Source: Bacteroidales bacterium UBA5515
GTDB taxonomy: Bacteria > Bacteroidota > Bacteroidia > Bacteroidales > P3
Direction of reading: 5' to 3'
Assembly (NCBI GenBank): GCA_002423895.1
Contig: DIOL01000033.1
Span: 1-21,058, forward strand
Length of the DNA stretch: 21,058 nucleotides
A program made the position numbers and the translations under genes. This document shows, piece after piece, positions 1-6,735 of this stretch. Under the pieces are notes generated by a model that was not told the DNA's origin, ran no database searches, and saw only the letters and a list, made by a program, of their open reading frames with translations. Positions within the stretch are counted from its first letter, which is position 1; the number at the start of each line of letters is the position of its first letter.

Positions 1-182
1 TCAACTTTTTTCAGGACAAGTCACCTTTGTCTTTATGCTTTCATCGTAAAAGGAGGTAATGTTTTAGAATAAAATTAATTATTTGTTTTTATCACTTGTT
101 GTTTGAAAAATAAGTACTAACTTTGCAAAGTATAATTTACAATAAATTAAATTAATATATCAACCATTTAAAACATTTAAAG
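1..182. other. 5' flank and serC leader
   Basis: No coding region is supported here. A short inverted repeat, GACAA (15-19) with TTGTC (27-31), lies near the left edge. The string AAGGAGGTAATG at 50-61 looks like a ribosome site and start, but the frame closes after two codons. The rest is AT-rich leader leading into the serC promoter. Confidence 0.5.
96..125 (+). promoter_or_regulatory. Bacteroidetes-type promoter of serC
   Basis: TAACTTTG at 118-125 fits the Bacteroidetes -7 consensus TAnnTTTG. A TTG at 96-98 lies 19 bases upstream, where the -33 TTTG-like box is expected. The leader to the serC start would be about 50 nt. Confidence 0.6.
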
Positions 183-1268
183 ATGAAACAAGTACATAAC
201 TTTAACGCAGGTCCTTGCGTTTTACCAAAACAAGCAATTGAATCAGCTATTGAAGCTATTCGCAATTTCGATAACACTGGAATTGGTATTTTGGAAATTT
301 CTCACCGTACACCAGGTTGGGAAAGAATTATGGCTGAAACTGAAGCTTTATGGAGAGAACTTCTTCATATCCCTGAAAATTATGAAGTAATTTTCTTAGG
401 AGGTGGTGCTTCAACTCAGTTCTTCCATGTGCCTGCTAACATATTAAATAAAAAAGCTGCTTACCTTCAAACTGGTGTTTGGGCAAAGAAAGCAATTAAA
501 GAAGCAAAATTCTATGGTGACGTAGAAGTTGTTGCATCTTCTGAAGATAAAAACTATACTTACATTCCTAAAGATTTTACTGTTCCAACTGATGCAGATT
601 ATTTCCACATCACAACTAACAACACTATTTATGGTACAGAAATTAAATATGACATGGACTGCCCAGTTAACTTAGTTGCTGATATGTCTTCAGACATTAT
701 GTCTCGTCCAGTTGATATTTCTAAATATGCACTTATTTATGGTGGAGCTCAAAAGAATGTTGGCCCTGCTGGAGTAACATTTGTTATTGTTAGAAAAGAT
801 ATTCTTGGAAAAGTTGAAAGAAAACTTCAAACAATGGTTGATTACACAACTCATTTTGGAAAAGAACCAAGAGATAAATCAATGTTCAACACTCCTCCAG
901 TATTCTCAATATTCGTTATGCACGAAACATTGAAATGGGTTAAAGAACTTGGTGGCGTTGAAGCAATGAATAAAATCAATGTTGAAAAAGCTAACATGCT
1001 TTATGACGAAATAGACAGAAACAAGATGTTCCAAGGAACAGCTGTTAAGGAAGACCGTTCAATTATGAATGTTTGCTTTGTTATGAATGAACAATACAAA
1101 GATAAAGAAGCAGACTTTATGGCATTTGCTAAAGAAAGAGGAATGGTTGGAATTAAAGGACACCGTTCAGTTGGTGGTTTCCGTGCATCAATCTACAATG
1201 CTTGTCCAGTAGAATCTGTTAAGGCATTAGTTGCTTGTATGCAAGAATTTGAAAAATTAAACGCATAA
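183..1268 (+). CDS. serC: Phosphoserine aminotransferase
   Basis: Class V, PLP-dependent aminotransferase of the serine pathway. It converts 3-phosphohydroxypyruvate plus glutamate to phosphoserine and 2-oxoglutarate, and it often also serves pyridoxal phosphate synthesis. The product is 361 residues, the normal length. It opens with the family signature HNFNAGPCVLPKQ, has LGGGASTQF near residue 76, and has the PLP lysine (K191) in YGGAQKNVGPAG. The C-terminus carries GIKGHRSVGGFRASIYNA, the phosphate-binding end of the fold. It is followed after 11 bases by serA, so the two are co-transcribed from the promoter at 96-125. No defect is visible. Confidence 0.97.
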   Translation: MKQVHNFNAGPCVLPKQAIESAIEAIRNFDNTGIGILEISHRTPGWERIMAETEALWRELLHIPENYEVIFLGGGASTQFFHVPANILNKKAAYLQTGVWAKKAIKEAKFYGDVEVVASSEDKNYTYIPKDFTVPTDADYFHITTNNTIYGTEIKYDMDCPVNLVADMSSDIMSRPVDISKYALIYGGAQKNVGPAGVTFVIVRKDILGKVERKLQTMVDYTTHFGKEPRDKSMFNTPPVFSIFVMHETLKWVKELGGVEAMNKINVEKANMLYDEIDRNKMFQGTAVKEDRSIMNVCFVMNEQYKDKEADFMAFAKERGMVGIKGHRSVGGFRASIYNACPVESVKALVACMQEFEKLNA

Positions 1269-1279
1269 ATTTTTTAGAT

Positions 1280-2200
1280 ATGACAAAAGTATTAGTAGCA
1301 ACCGATAAGCCTTTTGCTAAGGCAGCGGTTGACGGTATTAGAAATATTGTTGAAGGAGCAGGATTTGAATTAGCTCTTTTAGAAAAATATGGTGATGTAA
1401 GCAATTTCTTAAAAGCTGTTGAAGACGCAGATGCTTTAATTGTACGTTCAGATAAAGTTACTAAAGAAGTTGTTGACGCAGCAAAGAAATTAAAAATTGT
1501 TGTTCGTGCTGGAGCAGGATTTGACAATCTTGACCTTGCAGCTTGTACAGCAAAGAATATTGTTGCAATGAATACTCCAGGCCAAAATTCAAATGCAGTT
1601 GCTGAATTAGCAATCGGAATGATGATTTTTATGGCAAGAAATTCATTCAACCCAGGAACTGGTTCAGAACTTAAAGGTAAGAAATTAGGTATTCACGCTT
1701 ACGGTAACGTAGGACGTTTGGTAGCTAATATTGCAAAAGGAATGGGAATGGAAGTTTATGCTTTTGACCCATTTGTTAAAGCTGAACAAATGGTTGAAGA
1801 AGGAATTAAACCTTGCAATAGCATTGAAGAACTTTATTCAACTTGCAACTATGTTTCTCTTCATATTCCAGCAACTGAACAAACTAAAAACTCAATCAAC
1901 TACGAATTGCTTTCAAAAATGCCAAAGGGTGGTTGTTTGATTAATACAGCAAGAAAAGAAGTTGTTAATGAAGCAGACATGATGAAGCTTTTATCAGAAA
2001 GAGAAGATATGAAATACTCTACTGACGTTGCAACTTCAAATCATGCAGAACTTGCAGAAAAATTCGGAACAAGAGTTTTTGCAACTGCTAAGAAAATGGG
2101 AGCTGAAACAGCTGAAGCTAACATTAACGCTGGTCTTGCAGCAGCAAATCAAATTGTAGATTTTATTAAAAATGGAGTAACTAAATTTAAAGTTAACTAA
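1280..2200 (+). CDS. serA: D-3-phosphoglycerate dehydrogenase, short lysine-type
   Basis: NAD-dependent oxidation of 3-phosphoglycerate to 3-phosphohydroxypyruvate, the first step of serine synthesis, feeding the upstream SerC. The product is 306 residues and has no C-terminal ACT or ASB domain, so classical serine feedback through ACT is not expected. Visible motifs are the dinucleotide fold around 137-145 (with Ala at the usual first Gly of GxGxxG), Asp163 in YAFDPF as the NAD-type acidic residue, and Arg225 in NTAR as the conserved catalytic Arg. The usual catalytic His motif (PHIGxST) is replaced by KKMGAET (Lys272), and no clear DVxxxEP glutamate motif follows D249. This matches the 'type IIIK' PGDH group known from Bacteroidetes and Entamoeba. 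It forms an operon with serC and ends at the terminator at 2221-2257. Confidence 0.93.
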   Translation: MTKVLVATDKPFAKAAVDGIRNIVEGAGFELALLEKYGDVSNFLKAVEDADALIVRSDKVTKEVVDAAKKLKIVVRAGAGFDNLDLAACTAKNIVAMNTPGQNSNAVAELAIGMMIFMARNSFNPGTGSELKGKKLGIHAYGNVGRLVANIAKGMGMEVYAFDPFVKAEQMVEEGIKPCNSIEELYSTCNYVSLHIPATEQTKNSINYELLSKMPKGGCLINTARKEVVNEADMMKLLSEREDMKYSTDVATSNHAELAEKFGTRVFATAKKMGAETAEANINAGLAAANQIVDFIKNGVTKFKVN

Positions 2201-2220
2201 TTTTAATTTTTTCAATATTT

Positions 2221-2257
2221 AAGGCAACCTATGTAATTATGGGTTGCCTTTTTTTAT
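2221..2257 (+). terminator. Intrinsic terminator of serC-serA
   Basis: The stem AAGGCAACC (2221-2229) pairs perfectly with GGTTGCCTT (2242-2250), extends inward by three more pairs, and is followed by a run of T to 2257. Confidence 0.93.
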
Positions 2258-2709
2258 TTATAAAAAAATATCATTTCTTATTTCAGTAAAAATCTTTTTA
2301 TTCTAATTTACTGAAATATTATTCTAATTTCCCAAATTCTTATAAAAACAAACAAACTCCTTCCATTCCTAACGCTAAGTTCTTAATATCTTAAAAATGA
2401 GTCTTGAATGGATAAAGATTATTAAAAGATAAATCAAGGAGTAAGACTTATTGTTACAGGCCTATATCTCTGTAATATAGGATAAAAATAAATTAATTTT
2501 TTTAATGGTATGTGAAAAAATAAATATACCTTCGCAGAGTTGAATTTAATGTTTTAGAAGTTTTAACCATAGTCTTATACAAGTTGATTGAGGTGTTGAT
2601 AATATAAAGACAGAACAAGAGCTAAAGATTTTCCAAACGATAAAGGCGAGTACTAATCACCATAGCGAAAATCTAGTAAATCAAGAAGTAATAACCAAAA
2701 AAATATATT
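2258..2709. other. Long AT-rich intergenic region before the three-gene operon
   Basis: About 450 bases without a supported gene. Contents in order: degenerate 21-bp repeats (2277-2359); the first of a pair of direct repeats, TAAATCAAGGAGTAA (2430-2444), whose partner TAAATCAAGAAGTAA (2677-2691) differs at one base; two overlapping hairpins (2454-2481); a weak promoter-like TACCTTCG (2527-2534, one mismatch to TAnnTTTG); and an inverted repeat AGATTTTC (2626-2633) / GAAAATCT (2667-2674) in the presumed leader. One reading frame is open for about 34 codons up to the next gene, but it has no plausible start. It may be a leftover of older coding sequence. Confidence 0.5.
2277..2359 (+). repeat. 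Degenerate 21-bp repeat cluster, copy 1
   Basis: About four units with a near-21-base register. The segment 2298-2318 is an exact reverse complement of 19343-19363 (21 of 21). The string TTATTCTAATTT recurs exactly 21 bases later at 2319-2330, and a weaker unit starts at 2339. TTTCAGTAAA (2281-2290) and TTTACTGAAA (2307-2316) also form a perfect 10-bp inverted repeat. The cluster begins 20 bases after the serA terminator. Confidence 0.7.
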
Positions 2710-3741
2710 ATGGATGATTTAGAAAAAAAACTTTTAATAGGTTTAATTGAACCTGAAAATAGCAACGCAAAAAAAGTTCAAGAACGTTTTGAAGTTCAAA
2801 AGGATTGGATTTTAGGAGTACAAATAGTTACAAATAAAAAAGAGTTGCTCGGACTGATTAAAGATAATAGTGTAAATGCGCTGGTTATCAATATTTTTAA
2901 TTATGGAATCCCCGAAGGAATTGAAATAATAAAAGATATTAGGAAAGATGAAAAAACAATTCCCATTTGCATTTTAGGAAAATATGAAGAATTTAAAAAC
3001 TTTGATTCTATACACAATGATCTAAAGAACTTTAAAGATTTTTGCAAAATTGCTATTGATGTTTCTCCTATAGACTTAGATGAAAGTATTAAACGAATGA
3101 GCAAATCCTTGTTTTACTGCAGACAGGAAAAAGTAATGAAACAACAATTAATTACTATCAAATCCGATAGCAAAATAACAGATAAGGAAAGGATTGAAAA
3201 AACAGAAGAAATAACTGAACAATTACTTAAATTATTTTCAGATCAAGGTAAAGAAGCCAATAAAGACCATCTAAAAAGTGCTGTTTCTTCTCTTACTCCA
3301 AGTAAATTGCAAAAATTAATACAAGAAACTTTAAATAAGACATCAAAATCAATAGAACTTTACAAGTGGATAAATTTTACAATTATTGTTGTCGGATTAT
3401 TTCTAGTATTAGGGTCTGCAATATACACTGTAGTTGCAAAAAATCCACAAATTATAACTATAGCATTTGGTGGTACAGGATTATTAGGGATAATTGCCTC
3501 TTTGATTACAAACCCAACAAGTTCAATAAGTAAAACAGCGAGACAAATGATTCAGATTCAAATTGGCTATTTTGGATTTTTAGAACAATTAGAGCTACTA
3601 GATAATCAGAATCAAAATGTAGAAAATGATCTGGAGAAAAGTAAACAGTTGAGTAAAGTTACTTATTGTCTTCTAAAATCTTTGAGTGAATGCTTCGATA
3701 ATTCTAAAGAAGAAAATGGAACGTACGAAGAAAAAAAATAA
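2710..3741 (+). CDS. Receiver-like two-helix membrane protein, possible conflict-system effector
   Basis: Unrecognised 343-residue protein, first gene of a three-gene operon. Residues about 7-125 alternate strands and helices in a CheY-like pattern; the stretch GIPEGIEIIKDIRKDEKTIP matches the end of a receiver beta3 and helix 3. The phosphoacceptor Asp is missing (VINIFNYG instead of a DxxMP motif), so phosphotransfer is unlikely. Residues 128-215 are charged and helical. Two membrane helices follow (about 221-243 and 248-268), separated by a very short loop, then an amphipathic helix (272-297, TARQMIQIQIGYFGFLEQL). By memory only, the last part resembles the TRADD-N-associated two-transmembrane region of predicted bacterial NTP-dependent conflict systems. 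That is an inference, not a profile match. The in-frame stop at 2692-2694 supports the ATG start. Confidence 0.75.
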   Translation: MDDLEKKLLIGLIEPENSNAKKVQERFEVQKDWILGVQIVTNKKELLGLIKDNSVNALVINIFNYGIPEGIEIIKDIRKDEKTIPICILGKYEEFKNFDSIHNDLKNFKDFCKIAIDVSPIDLDESIKRMSKSLFYCRQEKVMKQQLITIKSDSKITDKERIEKTEEITEQLLKLFSDQGKEANKDHLKSAVSSLTPSKLQKLIQETLNKTSKSIELYKWINFTIIVVGLFLVLGSAIYTVVAKNPQIITIAFGGTGLLGIIASLITNPTSSISKTARQMIQIQIGYFGFLEQLELLDNQNQNVENDLEKSKQLSKVTYCLLKSLSECFDNSKEENGTYEEKK

Positions 3742-3765
3742 TTATTAACCTTAAATATAAATAAA

Positions 3766-4242
3766 ATGGAATCAATTATTAAAAAAATTAACTCAAATAA
3801 ATTTCTGTTTTCTGTATTTATTATAAGTGTATTGTCCTTTAGCGCATGCAAGGTTACATTTGTACCTAAATATGATGGAAAAATTGCAGAACAAATAGAA
3901 TTGGTATCTAAATCTGTTGATAAGCTTTACCTTACAATGCTGGAAACAACCACTGAAGCTGATGGAGGGAGAGCGTACGATAAATTTGCCGAGCAGTATA
4001 TAGATATTGATATAGAATTACATTCTCTTTTAAATAAAAATAAAGCTCGTAAAGGCAATGAGGAAACTATAAGAATTTGCGAAAGTGTTATCGAAATGTT
4101 CGATAAGTATAAAAACAATCACAAAAATAATAATACTATAAGCGATGCAATTATTAAACTAAATTTAGTATACCTAAGGGGAATATTGTACCCTTTAGCA
4201 GTGGCAGAAGAAGCAAAAAAAATGTCTGAAAATAATAAATAA
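3766..4242 (+). CDS. Small lipoprotein of the three-gene operon
   Basis: 158 residues, family not named with certainty. An N-terminal Lys-containing stretch and hydrophobic core (residues 11-27) lead to Cys28 in SFSAC, read as a lipobox with Phe at -3, which is unusual but tolerated. The residues after Cys (KVTFVP) have no acidic Bacteroidetes surface-export signal, so the periplasmic face is the likelier location. The mature part is an all-helical, charged domain (ELVSKSVDKLYLTMLE, then FAEQYIDIDIELHSLL) without visible catalytic motifs. The gene starts 24 bases after the previous stop and is followed 11 bases later by the third gene, so all three are probably one transcript. It may sit over the membrane protein of 2710-3741 as a partner or sensor; this is inference. 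Confidence 0.8.
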   Translation: MESIIKKINSNKFLFSVFIISVLSFSACKVTFVPKYDGKIAEQIELVSKSVDKLYLTMLETTTEADGGRAYDKFAEQYIDIDIELHSLLNKNKARKGNEETIRICESVIEMFDKYKNNHKNNNTISDAIIKLNLVYLRGILYPLAVAEEAKKMSENNK

Positions 4243-4253
4243 AAACTAATATT

Positions 4254-4568
4254 ATGAATGTTGATTTTAATACAATAGCAACAGATATGTTGGCTGCAAT
4301 GAAGTCAGTACTTTCCAATAATTGGCCTAAAGTTGAATTTACAGTTAAACAATTTTTAAAAGGGAAAGAAACAAGACTAAAAATGTTATCCGAATATTAC
4401 CTTAAAAGAGAAATTACTGAACAAGAATTTAAATCATATTTGGAAGATGAAAAAAAGATTCTAGAAGCAGAAATAGATGCGTTGAAGGTCGTTTCGAAAG
4501 CGCTTACTCAACAAGCTGTTAATTTAGCTATTGATGTAATTTTAAAGGCTGTAAAAATAGCTATATAG
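4254..4568 (+). CDS. Small helical protein, third gene of the operon
   Basis: 104 residues, unrecognised. No signal peptide or obvious membrane span, although the C-terminal end (KALTQQAVNLAIDVILKAVKIAI) is an amphipathic to hydrophobic helix that could contact a membrane. The middle (LKGKETRLKMLSEYYLKREITEQEFKSYLEDE) is a strongly charged helix pair with coiled-coil character. It starts 11 bases after the lipoprotein stop. Its TAG stop lies inside the left arm of an inverted repeat (4564-4582), so the gene end and the repeat element share sequence. Together with the two preceding genes it looks like a self-contained cassette; function unknown. Confidence 0.75.
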   Translation: MNVDFNTIATDMLAAMKSVLSNNWPKVEFTVKQFLKGKETRLKMLSEYYLKREITEQEFKSYLEDEKKILEAEIDALKVVSKALTQQAVNLAIDVILKAVKIAI

Positions 4569-4712
4569 TTAAGGAAGAAAAACTTTAAGCCTTTTTTCTA
4601 TTGCCATTGCAAATCTCCCAATACTGAAAAGCAAGTCATTTAAGTGGATTGTCTTTTTAGTTAGTTTTTTATATCAGAAAATTTAGCCTTTCTTTTTCTT
4701 TATCTAACTATA
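4564..4712. repeat. 149-bp inverted-repeat-bounded element (MITE-like)
   Basis: The left end reads TATAGTTA (4564-4571), agg, AAGAAAAA (4575-4582). The right end reads TTTTTCTT (4693-4700), tatc, TAACTATA (4705-4712). The arms match at 16 positions with a small gap in the middle. The interior has no open reading frame that I can support. It fills the space between two convergent transcription units and overlaps the stop codon of the gene before it. A miniature transposable element or a long hairpin at the transcript end are both possible. Confidence 0.45.
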
Positions 4713-4732
4713 ATTTTAAAAAGAAGCCATTT

Positions 4733-5470
4733 TTACTCTGTAAATATTAACCAGTTTGTTTGGTCTTTTGTGCTTGAAGTTAATTTTCCAATTGGGGTGT
4801 AATTATTATTTTCTGTCCTTAACCATCCTTTGCTCCATGTTCCCATATCTAAGCATAGTGCATTTTTTATACCCATTCTTATTAATGCTCTCGAAAAGTC
4901 ATCTATTGAAAGCCTTACTTCTGATTCTATAACACAAGGAGTGTTATCTATTATAGCAAGGGCTCTACGATATGTTGCTTTTTTGCCAAATATTTTGCAA
5001 GGCACAAGATTAGAGTCTTTAACTAATAACATTTGTTGGAAAAGATCTCCTTTTTTTCTAATTGCAAGGTTCTTATAAGTATTTATTTTTTCTGTTGAGG
5101 GTTTTATTATTACTTTATTATCAAATATTGCAGCATATCCAGTTGATTTAAGCTTTTTGCCCGCTTTTACTTTTCCATCAATTATATAATTACCCATAAT
5201 ACTTTTCAGGTTTGGACCGGTGAAAGCTGCTGCAACTGATAATTTAATTTTAGAGTCATTTGAGTCAGGACGAGATGTTATAAATTGAGCTTTACAATTT
5301 ATTGGGCGATATACTAAAAGTATTATTGTATCATTATTTACATTTTGAATAATTGTATCAATAATTATTTTAGCTTGCTGCTTTTCAGTATTTGTAATTT
5401 TCTTGTCAGGATTTGCATTTAAGTTTATACTTATTATTAAGCTAAGAAATATTATTATGATTTTTCGCAT
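4733..5470 (-). CDS. Exported NAGPA-like (phosphodiester glycosidase family) protein
   Basis: 245 residues with an N-terminal signal peptide (MRKIIIIFLSLIISINLNAN), so periplasmic or secreted. The rest resembles the phosphodiester glycosidase domain: a 'new-object' segment AAAFTGPNLKSIMGNYIIDG (81-99), a central RRALAIID (168-175), and the terminal ALCLDMGTWSKGWLR (204-218), which corresponds to the family's LDGGxS region with Met for the second Gly of LDGG. Substrate unknown; family members act on phosphodiester-linked or capped sugars of the cell surface. Its ATG lies inside the upstream gene, overlapping its end by 16 bases, so translation is probably coupled to the methyltransferase. The family call rests on motif order, not on a search. 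Confidence 0.75.
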   Translation of the reverse strand: MRKIIIIFLSLIISINLNANPDKKITNTEKQQAKIIIDTIIQNVNNDTIILLVYRPINCKAQFITSRPDSNDSKIKLSVAAAFTGPNLKSIMGNYIIDGKVKAGKKLKSTGYAAIFDNKVIIKPSTEKINTYKNLAIRKKGDLFQQMLLVKDSNLVPCKIFGKKATYRRALAIIDNTPCVIESEVRLSIDDFSRALIRMGIKNALCLDMGTWSKGWLRTENNNYTPIGKLTSSTKDQTNWLIFTE

Positions 5471-6642
5471 GAGATTATTATTTTTTCATTTTCTTTATTT
5501 GTGGTAAAGAATAAGTATTTCTCTCCTCCTTCTTTTACATTTGTTCTCTTTCTTATTTCAGAAACAGTTTGAGGGAAGTTTCTTATAGTGATATTTGCTT
5601 TTGGATATCTTGTAGATAGCGTTTTTAAAATTTTATTATTGTATGGGAGTATAGTTTTTATTATAAATTTCCTGCCTGGAAAATCTTCGATTTCTTTTTC
5701 TGATATATATAGATGTGAATGTGAGGCTATTTTGCTTACTTCAAATCTTTCACATAATGAATGAAATCCACCAGCTTTTAGGATTGAGGTATTAGGCTCA
5801 TAAATATATGCTCCCATTCTCAGCTCTTTTTTCTCAGCTAAACGTGTAATTGATTTTTCTGTTGTGAATGAGAATTTATTTATTTTGCCATTTGTGTCAA
5901 AATCAATGCATGTATATTTTATCTCTTTTTCATAGCTTTTCTCTAAAATTAAGAGTAATTCCTTACATTCATTCTTAACAGAAATAACATGGATTTCTTT
6001 TATAAACTTTATTTCTTTTATTGCCAGTTTAATGTCTAGCATAGGAGATAGTTTTATGCAAATAGTTTTTGCTTTATCAAATAGAAAAGGAAGTATTTCA
6101 ATAATATCAGGTTGGCAGTCTTTTAATAAGAATACTTTTTTGTTATTTTCATCTCTTCGTGAAGGGTCAAGGTAAATAATATCTGTTTCTTCTAATGAAT
6201 CAATATCATTAGCACTATTTCCTTTATTTAAAATTATATTATCTAAGCCTAAGGCTTTAAAATTTTCCTCAGCAATACAAGCTAGTTCATAATTAATTTC
6301 ATGATAATATACTTTTTTTAATTCTTTGGCAAAGAAAATAATATCTATTCCAAATCCAGAAGTAAGGTCTCTAAGAGTTGAATTTTTCGGGAATAAAGAT
6401 GCTTTATATTTTGCAGTTTGTTCAGAAGAAGTTTGTTCGAGATTTATTTTTGGAGGGAATAGTAAGTTGTTTTTTTCTAATAATGAAGGGAATTTTTCTT
6501 TAGCTTTATTATATCCAATAATTTGTTTAACACAGAATTTAACGTCAATATCTTCCTCGTTAGATTGAAGAAGTAGTTTGTTTGTGTCTGAATTTAAATT
6601 GTTTAAAATAAATTCTCTTTCCTTTTCTGATGCAATTTTCAT
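5455..6642 (-). CDS. THUMP-like domain SAM-dependent methyltransferase (PG_1098 type)
   Basis: 395-residue class I methyltransferase of the Bacteroidetes PG_1098 family. Helical N-terminal part (1-65) contains the family-like KQIIGYNKAKEKFP. EQTSSEQTAKYKASLF (69-84) is followed by the SAM-binding motif DLTSGFGID (92-100), acidic E115 after beta2, and the active-site-like motif LDPSRR (158-163). The C-terminal third (about 270-395) corresponds to the ferredoxin-like and THUMP-like modules, which suggests an RNA substrate, probably tRNA or rRNA. A predicted promoter element, TATCTTTG on the minus strand (6654-6647), ends 4 bases before the ATG, implying a leaderless or nearly leaderless mRNA. 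The next gene overlaps its last 16 bases. Confidence 0.9.
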   Translation of the reverse strand: MKIASEKEREFILNNLNSDTNKLLLQSNEEDIDVKFCVKQIIGYNKAKEKFPSLLEKNNLLFPPKINLEQTSSEQTAKYKASLFPKNSTLRDLTSGFGIDIIFFAKELKKVYYHEINYELACIAEENFKALGLDNIILNKGNSANDIDSLEETDIIYLDPSRRDENNKKVFLLKDCQPDIIEILPFLFDKAKTICIKLSPMLDIKLAIKEIKFIKEIHVISVKNECKELLLILEKSYEKEIKYTCIDFDTNGKINKFSFTTEKSITRLAEKKELRMGAYIYEPNTSILKAGGFHSLCERFEVSKIASHSHLYISEKEIEDFPGRKFIIKTILPYNNKILKTLSTRYPKANITIRNFPQTVSEIRKRTNVKEGGEKYLFFTTNKENEKIIISCEKS

Positions 6643-6646
6643 TTTG

Positions 6647-6654
6647 CAAAGATA
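6647..6654 (-). promoter_or_regulatory. Promoter -7 element of the methyltransferase gene
   Basis: The minus strand reads TATCTTTG, a full match to TAnnTTTG. It stops only 4 bases before the start codon at 6642. No clear -33 TTTG was seen. Confidence 0.5.
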
Positions 6655-6683
6655 ATGTGTATATTCTTTTTATTTTAAATTCT

Positions 6684-6715
6684 TTTGCAGATTTTTAAAT
6701 AAGGGTGTACATTTG
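6684..6715 (+). promoter_or_regulatory. Promoter of the TPR-patatin operon
   Basis: TTTG (6684-6687) and TACATTTG (6708-6715) match both Bacteroidetes boxes with a 20-base spacer. The start codon follows at 6736. Confidence 0.75.
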
Positions 6716-6735
6716 CATTATAAAATTAATACACA

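Noticed and set aside
1219..1650. 143-codon minus-strand frame over the serC/serA junction
   Set aside because: Covers the ends of two certain genes on the plus strand. Low-complexity Ala/Ser-rich translation typical of an antisense shadow.
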